In this document: positions 32,087 through 42,782 of the stretch, piece by piece
Layout of the letters: every line of letters starts with the position of its first letter
How positions within the stretch are numbered: the stretch's first letter is position 1
From: Neostapfia colusana
Lineage: Eukaryota; Streptophyta; Magnoliopsida; Poales; Poaceae
Assembly: GCA_030760725.1 (NCBI GenBank)
Contig: JASWHV010000011.1
Coordinates: forward strand, 19,943,501 to 20,007,500
Length of the DNA: 64,000 nt
Direction: 5' to 3'
Translations under genes and position numbers: made by a program
The notes under the pieces: generated by a model
What the model saw: only the letters and a program-made list of their open reading frames with translations
Databases searched by the model: none
Told to the model about the DNA's origin: nothing

Positions 32087-33285
32087 ATGGCCGGAAGAGG
32101 AAAGGGCCGTGGTGCCAACCCCGCCAACAACAACGATGAGGGCGGCAACCCTCATCTTTCTGGAGGACAAGACAGGGGTGGTCGCCGTGAAGGAGTTGAT
32201 CCCATCCACCAAATGCTTGAAAATCAGAATCTGCTCATCCAGAGCCTTACTCAAGTAGTGGCCAACTTGCACCAAGTTCCACCTCCACAAGTTGCACCAC
32301 GCCAACCAAGGTTGAGTGAGTTTCTAGGGACTCAACCTCCAAAGTTTGCAAGTGTTGCTGAACCTCTGGAGGCAGATGACTGGCTAAAGACCATTGAGAG
32401 CAAGATGAGGATCATACAATGCCAAGGGTATGAGAGGGTGCTGTTTGCCTCTCACCAATTGCATGGACCTGCTGCTGATTGGTGGACCGCTTACGTGGCC
32501 GCCCATCATGACCCTGAGAACATCACTTGGGAAGAGTTCAAGCGTAGCTTCCGCAACCATTACATACCAAGGGATGAACTCAAAAACAAGAGAAAGGAGT
32601 TCTTGGGGCTGCAGCAAGGAAACATGACTGTGAGGGAATACCTCACTAAATTCACCCAACTATCCCGTTATGCCCCACGGGACATAGAGACTGATGAGCA
32701 GAAACTGGACTGCTTTGTGGAAGGACTTACAGCGGGAATGCAGTGTGCAATGTCCTCCAACGAGTATGAAAGCTTCCAGAAGATGGTGGACAGAGCATTT
32801 GCTGTGAAAGGAAGCTGAAGGCCTTGGAAAATGAAAACAAGAGGAAGGCGGGATGGTCACACCAAGCCTCGGGTAGCAACACCCGCCCACGTCTGATGCA
32901 GCAACTCGCAGGGCAGACGAGCCGTGCTGCGGTAACCTACTCCGCGCCGAGAGGGTACAACCCGAATTTCAGGCCTCCGTCAGCACCAACACATCCACAA
33001 CGTCAGTTCGTACAGCAGCCTTGCCCCACATATCCACCTCGGCCAGCAGTACAAGGACCCCCAAACCAACCCCAAGACAACAAAGGCCAGGCACCTAAGG
33101 TTGGGGTGCAATGCTTCAACTGTGGTGAAGTGGGGCACTACGCCCATAAGTGCCCAAAGAAGAAGCCCGTGCAGCCGCAACAGCAGAATGTGATGCGAGG
33201 ACGGGTGAACCACGTGACCATGGAGGAAGCGCAAGAGGCACCTCACGTAGTAGTTGGTAAGTTTCCTGCCAATTTAAACAATTGA
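32087..33285 (+). pseudogene. gag: Element A gag (one frameshift)
   Basis: Starts MAGRGKGRGANPANNN. The gag domain covers residues ~75-220 (FLGTQPPKF, LEADDWLKTIESKMRI, GPAADWWTAYV, WEEFKRSFRNHYIP, NMTVREYLTKFTQLS). A single-base loss near 32806, compared with copy D, ends this frame at 32818. The rest (32824-33285) is in another frame and contains a proline/glutamine-rich linker and the zinc knuckle CFNCGEVGHYAHKC. Gag would form the particle and bind RNA. The end, at 33283-33285, is a false stop made by a ~14-bp deletion at the start of the protease. Confidence 0.9.
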
Positions 33286-34423
33286 TTCTAGTGCTACCCA
33301 CTCGTTCATTGCCCAAGGGTTTGTTAAGAAGCATGATCTAGAAACAACACAAATGAACCATATGCTAGCCGTAAACTCTCCAGGTGGAGAAATAAGGACA
33401 AGACAAGTGTGTCCCAAGGTGAATCTAGACATTAATGGGGTAGTATTTACTGCCAACCTCATAGTGATAGATTCACAAGGGATAGATATTATTTTGGGTA
33501 TGGATTGGTTGACCAAATATAAAGGAATCATCCATTGTTCGACAAGAACAGTGGAACTAACTCACCCTAGTGGTACAAGAGTAATGTTCATAACTATACA
33601 AGAGCCTAGGAGGGACATTAAACTCATTCAAGTTGAGGTGAAAGTGGAGGAGATCAAGATTATCAGTGAATATCCAGACGTTTTTCCGGAGGAGTTACCA
33701 GGTATGCCTCCCGATCGTGAAGTGGAATTCGCGATTGAGCTAGTGCCTGGAACAGCTCCGATATACAAGAGACCTTATTGGATGGACTCCAAGCAGCTGG
33801 GAGAACTCAAGGATCATTTAAGAGAATTGACAGGGAAGGGGTACATTCGTCCTAGTTCCTCACCATGGGGAGCTCCAGTGATATTTGTGCCCAAGAAGGA
33901 TGGGACCCAAAGGCTATGCGTGGACTACCGTGCGTTGAATGAGGTAACCATCAAGAACAAGTACCCATTACCCCGCATTGAAGACTTGTTTGATCAGTTG
34001 AGGGGAGCTTGTGTGTTCTCGAAAATTGATCTCAGGTCGGGATACCACCAACTTAAGATAAGGCAAACTAATATTCCCAAGACAGCTTTCGTATCTCGGT
34101 ACGGACTGTATGAATACACAGTCATGCTATTCGGGCTAACTAATGCCCCGGCATACTTCATGTATCTCATGAACAAGGTATTCATGGAATATCTGGACAA
34201 ATTTGTGGTAGTTTTCATAGATGATATTCTCGTCTTCTCCAAAGATGAAGAAGAACATGAGAAACATCTAAGGTTGGTGTTGCAAAAGCAGAGAGAACAC
34301 CAACTATATGCCAAGTTGAGCAAGTGTGAGTTTTGGCTGAAGAGAGTTCCCTTCCTAGGACATATAATCTCGGAGGGAGGAATCTCCGTAGATCCCGCCA
34401 AGATCGAGAATGTACAGAAGTAG
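33286..34423 (+). pseudogene. pol: Element A pol: protease and reverse transcriptase
   Basis: The protease active site appears as DSSA (33285-33296 region), where the related copies D and F have DSGA, so the key Gly is altered. RT follows, open from about 33353: DVFPEELPGMPPDREVEF, VPKKDGTQRLCVDYRALNE, FSKIDLRSGYHQLKIRQ, FGLTNAPAYFMYLMN and the catalytic FIDD (VVFIDDILVFSKD), then the thumb LPFLGH-type text. A TAG at 34421-34423 replaces the Trp of QKWKTPE seen in D. Confidence 0.9.
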
Positions 34424-35410
34424 AAGACCCCTGAGAATGTCGGGGAACTTCGAAGCTTCTTAGGATTGGCTGGGTATTATCGACGGTTTATTGAGGGTTT
34501 CTCCAAGATCTCGAGACCCCTCACCAAACTGTTGGAGAAAGGAATCACATTCACATGGACGCCGCAGTGCGAGACGAGTTTTCAAGAGCTAAAGAAAAGA
34601 TTGACAACAGCCCCAGTGCTAGTTATGCCAGATATGCAGAAGAACTTTTCGGTGTACTGCGATGCCTCTGGAAACGGGTTGGGATGTGTTCTCATGCAAG
34701 AGGGGCATGTCGTGGCTTATGCGTCCCGGCAGCTCTGGAAACATGAGAAGAACTATCCTACACATGACCTAGAACTAGCCGTAGTGGTACACGCGTTGAA
34801 GATTTGGCGGCACTACTTGATGGGGAAGAGGACAGAGATATATACGGATCATAAAAGCTTAAAGTACATTTTCACACAGCCAGATCCCAACCTCAGACAA
34901 AGGAGATGGTTAGAGTTGATCAACGACTTTGATGTAGGCATCAACTATCATCTTGGGAAAGCGAACGTCGTGGCGGATGCTCTAAGCCAGAAGGTGCAGG
35001 TCAATAGGTTGAGCTTGAAGGACATGCCTACAGAATTAAAGGAAGAGGTTATAAGACTCAACCTATGCCTGGTGAATAGTGGTGAAGCCATCGCCATGGA
35101 AGTGGACTCCACATTAGAGCAAGACATACGTGATGGTCAAAAGGATGATGAGAAGATACAAGAAATCCGACAACTCATCAAGGATAATAGAGCCCCTGGT
35201 TTCAGAGAGGATGAAAAAGGTATGGTGTGGCACGGGAAAAGAATCTGTGTGCCTGATGTGAAGGAGATCCGTGAATTGATTTTGAAGGAGGCTCATGATT
35301 CCAACTATTCCATTCATCCTGGAAGTACTAAGATGTATCATGACCTCAAGAGTAGATATTGGTGGTATGGAATGAAGCGAGATGTCGCGGAACATGTTGC
35401 CCTTATGTGA
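34424..35410 (+). pseudogene. pol: Element A pol: RNase H and integrase N-terminal zinc region
   Basis: It continues in the same frame after the stop: FLGLAGYYRRFIEGFSKI, then RNase H (VYCDASGNGLGCVLMQEG, HDLELAVVVHALKIWRHYL, YTDHKSLKYIFTQ, VVADALS), then the integrase N-terminal part with the His pair (HDSNYSIHPG). A base insertion around 35400 breaks the frame just before the CxxC of the integrase zinc site, giving a stop at 35408-35410. Copies D and F read through this point. Confidence 0.88.
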
Positions 35411-36533
35411 AACATGTCAGTTGGTGAAAGCAGACATCAACGACCCGCGGGATTATTGCAACCACTCAAAGTACCTGAATGGAAATGGGAAGAAATCGGT
35501 ATGGATTTCATCTACCCAGGACCCAATCAGAATATGATTCGATATGGGTCATCATCGACAGGCTAACCAAGGTAGCTCATTTCATTCCCATAAAAGAAAG
35601 CTACAGCGGATCCAAATTGGCGGAGTTGTACATGTCAAGGATCGTGTGTTACCATGGAGTACCAAAGAAGATAGTGTCAGATCGAGGGACACAGTTCACC
35701 TCAAGGTTCTGGCAGAAGTTACATGAAACCATGGGAACTCATCTGAACTTTAGTTCTGCCTATCATCCCCAAACCGACGGGCAGACGGAAAGAACCAATC
35801 AAATCCTTGAGGATATGCTGAGAGCATGTGCACTCAAAACAATCGGAGTTGGGATAAGAACTTACCGTATACGGAGTTCTCCTATAACAACAGCTATCAG
35901 GCTAGTATGAAGATGTCACCATTTGAGGCTTTGTATGGGAGGAAGTGCAGAACTCCACTATTTTGGAACCAAACAGGGGAAAGTAAAGTGTTTGGGCCCG
36001 AGGTACTACAAGAAGTCGAGGCGAAAGTGAGGGAAATCCGCAACAACTTGAGAATAGCACAGACGCGACAAAAGAGCTATGCCGATGTATGGAGAAGAGA
36101 GCTCATTTTCAACGTGGGAGACTATGTCTATCTCAAGGTATCCCCTATTCGAGGACTTCGTCGGTTCAAGGTGAAAGGGAAGTTATCACCCCGATACATC
36201 AGACCCTTTCAAGTTCATGAGAGGAAAGGCGAAGTGGCATATCAACTAGAACTACCGGCTCGCCTATCAGATGTGCATGACGTATTTCATGTGTCACAGC
36301 TCAAGAAATGTCTGAGGACGCCAGAAGAGATGTTACCCATGAACGAGGTTGACGTAGCCGAGGATCTATCGTATGCCGAGCAACCGTTCAAGATTTTGGA
36401 GACAATGGAACGCCTCACAAGGAATAAAAGAATTCGGATGTGCAAGGTGCAGTGGAAGCATCACTCGGAAGAGGAAGCCACCTGGGACCGAGAAGACGAG
36501 CTTAAGACACAGTTTCCGGAATTGTTTTCCTAG
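35411..36533 (+). pseudogene. pol: Element A pol: integrase core, C-terminal domain and chromodomain
   Basis: Catalytic acids of the integrase core are visible: Asp in MDFI (35502 region), Asp in SDRGTQFTS and Glu in QTDGQTERTNQILED. The frame changes after a short deletion near 35513 and again near 35840. The last frame (35826-36533) carries SYNNSYQASMKMSPFEALYG, the integrase C-terminal barrel (GDYVYLKVSPIRG) and a chromodomain (YAEQPFKILETMERLTRNKR, VQWKHHSEEEATWDRE) ending at TAG 36531-36533. The chromodomain is of the plant chromovirus type with an incomplete aromatic cage. Confidence 0.9.
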
Positions 36534-36564
36534 AACCACCAATCTCGAGGACGAGATTTCTTTC

Positions 36565-36572
36565 AAGGGGGG
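36565..36572 (+). promoter_or_regulatory. Polypurine tract of element A
   Basis: AAGGGGGG seven bases before the 3' LTR. Confidence 0.9.
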
Positions 36573-36578
36573 TAGAGT

Positions 36579-39500
36579 TGTAACACCCCAAAACCTGTTA
36601 AGAGGGGAATTTAAAATTTTTTGGACGTACTACATGTGGTGCAGAAATTCAAATTCAACTCAAAAAAGAGAATAAAACAAAAACGAAAAAGAAAAAAAAC
36701 CCCGGCCAGTGGGCCGAAACCCACCAGCTGGCCCACCCGCCCCCGCGCCAGCCCGCAGCCGCGCGCTCCCCTCTCTCTCTCACTGACACGGGGGACCCGC
36801 GTGTCATCCCTCACCTCCCGCTCGCGCCAACAGCCGGACTCCTCCGCGCGCGCCCGATCAAAACTGACTCCGGAAATCCGCGTCCCCAGCCCGACTCCTG
36901 GTCCAGGACGACTCCGGCTCGATCCAAACAAACACGACGCCCTCCCTCCTCTATAAAAATGCCGGCATCGCCCCGTTTTCCCCCCACGATCGGCTGTTTT
37001 CCTCCCGGTGAGAACCGAAGCTCCGATCACTGTTTTCTCTCGATCTCTGCTCAGATTTTCCGATCTGATGCGCCGATCGTGTTCACCGCCTCCGGGGAAT
37101 CATGCAGGTGCAGAAGACTCGGTGGTTTGCACTCTAGGCACAGCTCCGACGAGCACCACAGCAATTCCATCTCGGACCTCGTCGCCGACCGCCTTCCAGG
37201 ACCTCCGAGCTCATGAAAAACCCCGAGGTGAGATCCCCGACCTCCCCTCTACCGATCTATGCCATGAAATCCCAGTTTTAGGAAGAATAGACGAAGATCC
37301 GAACTTTTCCGGCGAGATCGCCGCCTCCCGCCGCCGCGCGCCGCCGGGCAGCGCCGCCCGCGCACGGTCAGAGCGACGTGGCCGCTTATGCGCCATCTAT
37401 TTTAAATCGCACGGTAGAATTAAAACCCGCGCGTACCGGTTCGATGATCTAATCTGAGCTGTCCACTTTAAATCGGACGGTCCACATCAGCCCCGCATTA
37501 TAAAGGCCGGGATTCTTACGCGCTACCCCCAGGGGATCTCGGAAAACACGAGCTAGCCCCGGAAACTTCTGATCCAGCCCCTAGAACTTCAGAAATTCAT
37601 GTAAATTCATTTAAAAATCAGTTTTAGCCCCTGGACTTAATAAAATTTAGGAAAACCCCTCTGTTATGTGTAGTTAGACCCCTGGAAATTTATGAAATAA
37701 TATAATAGACCCTGTAGTGGGGTGAGTTTACCTTTTTAACCCTATATGATATTAAATTTAGGAATTTGAATATGTGATTAGGATTTAAAATTTAAAAGGT
37801 GAGGCAAACACATTGTAAATTCAAATTTAAACTCTCCTAGCACTTGGAAAACTTTAGAATGAGTTAAAAATAGATCTTAAGGTGAAATGAATCTGTCTAG
37901 TTGACTGTTCATATTTATTAGTTATAGAAACATATTTTAGGCTAGGAAATAATTCTGAAAATTGGTAAACTAAATTTAAGTTAGTTCACATCAGAGGAGA
38001 AGTTCCAAAATATATTATTTAATATTTTAGGTCTGAACCTATTCTGTTTAGATGATATGCCCTATTATTTAATATTAAAACTCACTTTTAGGTATAGAAA
38101 ATAAATCTGGAAACTATAGGAAAATAGGAATGCATAACTAGAAAATGATAAATGAAGTCTTCAAATCCAAAGACATCAGTTTAGTATTTGGTAGAAGATC
38201 TGAAAACCCATTTGGGAGTAGGAAATTACCTTCCATGCAAACTCGGTAGCTAAAGAGTGTATTAAAGGATTTGTTTAAATTGGAAATTCATATATAGTGT
38301 GCAAACAGAAATCTGAATACAAAAGTTAGAAATCTTATACATATGTTTAAAAGTGCATGTAGGATAAAAATCAACACATCTAGAGTAACCACAACACTTA
38401 GAAATGTGAATGATTATCATATGCATGTATGTGTGGAGTGAAAGTGTGAACTATGTCTTATGGATTGTTGTTTTCTTTTGCTATGTGTGTTGGCATGAGT
38501 AGAACCTGCCCCAGAGCAAGTTCTTCCCTTCCAAGATCAAGACTTTCCATTCCCAAAGCAGCAGGAAGAAGGCAAGTGTCCTTGACCACTTTGATCCTAT
38601 ACTAGGATGTGTAGATAGAATTATTTGCATTGTCAATTGAAATATGGAACCCATGCTAGGAAGTTTCCCTAGAATTGCATTACCTTGTTTCATTGTAGCT
38701 TGGGTTGGGATTTATTTTATCATGTCAATCATTCATATTACTTATGCTTAGCCATGCTTAGAATGGGATAAGTGGGATATGAGATCATCAATTTATTTAC
38801 CTTACCCTTGAATGAGATATTATGAGTTATGTAGAAGTAGGGATTGAGGCAAGTTGGATGATTTGGTTGGTGCTAGGTGCACGAGACTCGGGTTTGTGTT
38901 TAGTACTTGCTTGGATCCTAAGGACCGGTTCATGGAACATGTAACCTGGCTTTACCGTGCCAACCACATGCTGAGATGGGGCTGCTTGGCCAATTAATTA
39001 GGTCTATCCCCGGCGTAGTATGGGTGTGTTGGATGGTGCGGGGAATAGGTGTCAGCTGGACTACCATATTAACCGCAAGGCTCAAGAGAGGGCCACTGCA
39101 GCGGGGTTGGAGCCTCTTGTATGCTGTTAGGGGTGAAACCTCAGTGGGCCCACGCTCGTCGGGAATCCCTTTGTAAAGGCTTCGTAGTGATCTCCTGGCT
39201 ATACACCTGGGAAGTGTGAATGTGGTTCGTAGCCACTGGCATAATAGAGGTTATTTTAGTCCACCCGGCAATGGGGGATGAAATCACTACATGTGGGTGC
39301 AGTGGTGCAAACTCTGCAGAGTCAAAACTGTCATGACAGCCGTGCTCACGGTCAAGAGCGGCTTGGACTTATTCATGATTAGAGGATGATAACTTTGGAA
39401 GTTGTGGATGTTTAGCGGGGAGCTTAACATTGGAAACGATGTTATGGTTATTTGATAATGATGAAGGGTTGGGAGATTGGGACCATTTCACCTATGTAGT

Positions 39501-39967
39501 AATGTAGGTGCTTAATAAGCTAAGGTGATATGTATTAATTGCGTAGTGCTTTAACCATGAGTTCAACCTCTCCTTGCTGTAGCCATGCATGACATAATCT
39601 TTTCCACACTTGCTGAGTACCAACGGTACTCAACCATGCATATTTGTTGGTTTAAATTGCTGCTCAGGTCAAGGGGATGAGGTGGTGTTTAATGATCAAG
39701 ACTTCGGACCCGAAGAAGGATTCTAGGTTCATGAAGTCCCCCGGGCAACGCCTGTGACGGAGCCCACAAGAATAATATTCCGCTGCTATTTTATGTTATG
39801 AACTTATTATCGTCCATCGAGACATGTGCTATGTAAGACTTATTTATATTAGACACCTGGCTTGTAATAAATGATGCTTCACTATTTGTCATCACATGTA
39901 TGAGAAAATGATCCTGGCATACATGTGATATTCACTCGGTTGTTCTTCGGAGAAACCGGGTGTGACA
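36579..39967 (+). repeat. 3' LTR of element A (3389 bp)
   Basis: Same ends as the 5' LTR. Differences include a shortened AAATTC repeat near 36645 (one unit fewer) and scattered substitutions. TATA box at 36952, donor-like GAGGTGAG near 37226, palindrome at 39328-39339. Confidence 0.93.
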
Positions 39968-40307
39968 GGGGCGCGGGTTTCCTGAGGTTGGTTTGGATTC
40001 GGGTGCAAGAGAGGGCGGTCGGTTGGGGCGCGCGGGAGGAGAGGGATGACACGCGGGCCCTGCGTGTCAGTGCGAGGGAGAGAGGGGCGCGGTTTGGGCT
40101 GGCGCGGGGGGGGGGGGGGGGGTCTTGGGTCAGCTGGCGGGTTTCGGCCCACTGGCCGGTTGGGGTTTTCTTTTTCTTTTCTTTTTCCTTTTCTTTTACT
40201 ATTTTGATTTGAATTTGAATTCTAGTTTGAATTTGAATTTATGCGCCACATGCAATACGTCCAAAAATTTTTAAATTCCCCTCTTTAGCAGGTTTTGGGG
40301 TGTTACA

Positions 40308-41774
40308 TCTACCGTGCTAACATGATGTGTGTTCCAGCTAGCTCCGTTCGTCTTTTGTTGTTGTAGGAAGCGCATGGAGGTGGTTTGATGGGACATTTTG
40401 GTGTTAAAAAGACAGAGGATGTGCTGGCCGCTCACTTCTTTTGGCCACGAATGAGGCGTGATGTCGAGCGCTACGTTTCACGTTGCACGACATGCAACAA
40501 AGCTAAGTCTCGACTTAACCCACATGGTCTTTATATGCCTCTTCCGGTTCCTAGTGCACATTGGGAGGATATTTCTATTGATTTTGTTTTAGGATTGCCT
40601 AGAACAAAGAGGGGGAGGGATAGTGTCTTTGTGGTTGTTGATCATTTCTCTAAAATGGCTCATTTTATACCCTGCCAAGACCGATAATGCTTCACATGTT
40701 GCTGATTTGTTCTTTAATGAGGTTGTGCGTTTGCATGGTGTTCCCAATACTATTGTTTCTGATAGGGATGCTAAGTTTTTGAGTCACTTTTGGAGAACTT
40801 TATGGTATAAATTGGGAACAAAGTTGCTGTTTTCTACTACTTGTCATCCACAAACTGATGGGCAAACGGAGGTAGTTAATCGTACCTTTTCTACTATGTT
40901 GCGGGCTGTTTTGAAAGACAATCTGAGGTTGTGGGAGGAGTGTTTGCCACATATTGAGTTTGCTTATAACAGGTCTATTCACTCCACAACCAAGTTAAGT
41001 CCGTTTATGGTAGTCTATGGTTTCAATCCTCGTGCTCCAATTGATTTGCTACCTTTACCACATACTGAAATTGTGAACTTAGATGCTACACAACGTTCTG
41101 AATTTATTCTTAAGTTGCATGAAACTACTAAGTTACAAATTGAAAAAATGAATGAAAAGTATCGCGTTGCTGCTAGTAAAGGTAGGAAGGAGGTAAAATT
41201 GGAACCCGGTGATTTGGTGTGGGTTCATTTGAGAAAAGATAGGTTCACGGATTTGAGAAAGTCCAAACTCATGCCACGTGCTGCTGGACCTTTTAAGGTT
41301 CTTGAGAAGATAAATGACAATGCATATAAACTTGAGTTGCCTCCCGTGTTTGGGGTTAGTCCCACATTTAACATTTCAGATTTGAAGCCATACTTGGGAG
41401 AAGAAGATGAGCTTGAGTCGAGGACGACTCCAATACAAGAGGGGGAGGATGATGTGGACATCACTCCTGCAGATATACACAACACTCACATGGTAGACAT
41501 GCAAGGTCCAATTACTAGAGCTCGAGCACAAAAATTTAATTTAGAGGTGAGCTCGTTCCTGAACAATTCTTTATATGTGAATTTTGAGGGTATGTTGCTA
41601 CCTAATGGATTAATTATGATTAGAAACCATGGAGAGGACATAGAGATACATGGAGATGGGTTTGGAGGCGTGGAGGACCAGAAAATATGCCAACAAAAAG
41701 TTAGAGACCGAGCCCAACTCAAACTCGAGTCCAACTCGGGCCCAGGAGCAGTCCACCTTAAAATGGATGCATAG
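40308..41774 (+). pseudogene. pol: Element C pol, second part: integrase with CRM-type tail overlapping the 3' LTR
   Basis: Resumes the frame left at 25557. Integrase zinc domain: EAHGGGLMGHFG ... CTTCNKAKS. Core: IDFVLGLPRT, SDRDAKFLSHFW and the Glu of QTDGQTEVVNRTF. One frame change near 40683 (after FIPCQDR). Then C-terminal domain (EPGDLVWVHLRKDRF, GPFKVLEKINDNAYKLELP, FNISDLKPYLG) and a tail beginning at GPITRARAQKFNLEVSSF that runs through the 3' LTR to a stop at 41772-41774. A tail in this place is the putative chromatin-targeting motif of CRM elements; no chromodomain is present. Confidence 0.88.
41437..41449 (+). promoter_or_regulatory. Polypurine tract of element C, within the coding frame
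   Basis: AGAGGGGGAGGA touches the LTR start TGATGTGG and is translated as part of pol (QEGED). Confidence 0.88.
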
Positions 41775-42366
41775 GAGGCATACGGACTCCGTTTTTGACG
41801 TTCTACATATGCACGGAAATCTGAGAGGATAAACTTTCCAAGAACTGGCCCCAAGTCAAAATTCCCTTGCAGTGGACGGGAAACTTCGAAACAATATAAA
41901 GTTTATAGTCTGTCAGGGTGTTGCATCACCTAGTTGGGCCATTGGGCCTTGTATCGAGTCCAAGTCCATTATTTACGTGTCTTAGGGTTAGGTCACAACC
42001 CCAGCACCCGCCTGGTCGTCCTCCACCTCCTTTATACCCCCTAGCCGCCGTCACAAACAGCGGGGTTTTGCTTAGTTACAATCTGTCATTGAACAGTGTC
42101 ACCGATCATCCGTTGTTAGACCCCGAATTCGTGATCAATTCAGTTTTGATTGCGACTTCTCTGTTCTTGCTTGTGTTCTTGATTGCGCTTGCAGGGATAA
42201 GCCTTCGTGGTGAGGTCATTCGTGTGACACGGGTGATAACCAATGGAGCAGTGGTGTAGTGATTGCGGGGTTTCGTTTGTTCGGAACCTTGGATCATCAA
42301 TGTCGAGATCTCCACCCAATCAAGTTTACCCTACCTCTCGGAAGATCGGGACTCATCCTCCTATCA
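41450..42366 (+). repeat. 3' LTR of element C
   Basis: TGATGTGGACATCACTCC to CTCCTATCA, 917 bp, followed by the GGAAA duplication. It carries the last ~108 codons of pol. Scattered substitutions against the 5' LTR indicate an older insertion than A. Confidence 0.92.
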
Positions 42367-42371
42367 GGAAA

Positions 42372-42579
42372 CCGCTATGCAAGCGCACAAGAAGAGATCC
42401 ATTACCTCCGCAAGAAGCTGTATTTGCTGGAGAAACAAGAGGAGATTCGTGCCAACGCGGGAGCAAATGGAGTACCATCGTCATCGAACCCTACATGGAT
42501 TGCTGACTCACCATGGCGTGTGCCCATGTATGGACCACCCCCGTCACACTGCGAGAACAGCACCAGTTCTCACGATTAA
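42372..42579 (+). pseudogene. Pre-gag ORF of element E, C-terminal part
   Basis: Resumes in frame after the element C insertion: RYASAQEEIHYLRKKLYLLE, a heptad-like coiled coil, then a proline/serine tail (WIADSPWRVPMYGPPPS) to TAA at 42577-42579. Together with 19325-20087 the protein would be ~320 residues. A C-terminal coiled coil in the same relative place also ends the pre-gag ORF of A. Confidence 0.65.
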
Positions 42580-42782
42580 GTTTAGGTTTCCATTGAATAA
42601 AGCTGTAATAGGAACGTTAAGATCATTGTAGCTTGAATAAGATTGGTGTGCTGAACTTTTGTGATGATTGCTTGTGTTTGTGTGCTTGGTGTGAGTTGTG
42701 GAACGCTTTGGTGAATGTACACATCCACACATAGTAGAGAGATATGATATGCTTCGGCACTTGTTCACATTCTCATATAGGC
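42580..42782 (+). other. Non-coding internal region of element E after its pre-gag ORF
   Basis: No ORF. It ends at TAGGC (42778-42782), the probable target sequence of element D. Confidence 0.5.

Larger units (their letters stand above)
27364..39967 (+). mobile_element. Element A: full-length Tekay-type chromovirus (Ty3/gypsy), 12.6 kb
   Basis: Two ~3.4-kb LTRs, a tRNA primer site, a pre-gag ORF, gag, pol with chromodomain and a polypurine tract are all present in order. A perfect GGGGC duplication (27359-27363 and 39968-39972) flanks it. The LTRs look closely similar by eye, with some substitutions and small indels, suggesting a relatively recent insertion, the youngest layer of the nest. 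gag and pol have several frameshifts and stops, so the copy is not autonomous now. It lies inside solo LTR B in the opposite orientation. Confidence 0.93.
25558..40307 (-). mobile_element. Element B: solo LTR of the Tekay family, minus orientation, split by element A
   Basis: Pieces 25558-27363 and 39973-40307 together form one LTR (TGTCACACC... to ...GGGTGTTACA) with no internal region. A perfect TCTAC duplication flanks it (25553-25557 and 40308-40312). It therefore arose by LTR-LTR recombination of a full element. It is only 2.14 kb because ~1.3 kb is missing at 25646-25648, where a shared AAG joins the two sides. It contains a run of 17 G at 40106-40122. Confidence 0.92.
20088..42366 (+). 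mobile_element. Element C: CRM-like (centromeric-type) Ty3/gypsy retrotransposon with nested insertions
   Basis: Two LTRs of 919 and 917 bp, identical at their ends, are flanked by a perfect GGAAA duplication (20083-20087 and 42367-42371). The single gag-pol frame has zinc knuckle, protease, RT, RNase H and integrase, no chromodomain, and an integrase tail reading about 325 bp into the 3' LTR. This last trait and the TGATG...TATCA ends are those of the CRM clade. The pol is split by solo LTR B. Removing the nested insertions leaves about 7.5 kb, normal for the clade. Confidence 0.85.
16188..42782 (+). mobile_element. Element E: Tekay-like Ty3/gypsy element (second family), in pieces
   Basis: In-window parts are 16188-20087 and 42372-42782. 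It comprises a 5' LTR, primer binding site and pre-gag ORF, split by element C at the GGAAA target and then by element D from 42783. gag, pol and the 3' LTR are not in the window and should lie right of it. The 5 bp before the LTR are CAAGT (16183-16187); the matching copy would also be to the right. E is inserted in sirevirus G. Confidence 0.75.

Noticed and set aside
33994..34401. Minus-strand ORF of 135 codons opposite RT (also 48380-48787 and 57220-57639)
   Set aside because: An antisense shadow that recurs opposite the same RT segment in each copy, because the sense codons are conserved.
36621..37457. ORFs of 85-149 codons in the start of A's 3' LTR (also 27519-28268 and the mirror regions near 45600, 54500 and 63500)
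   Set aside because: The same LTR segment is repeated in each copy; frames are not conserved between copies and the composition is GC-biased. Treated as LTR shadows.
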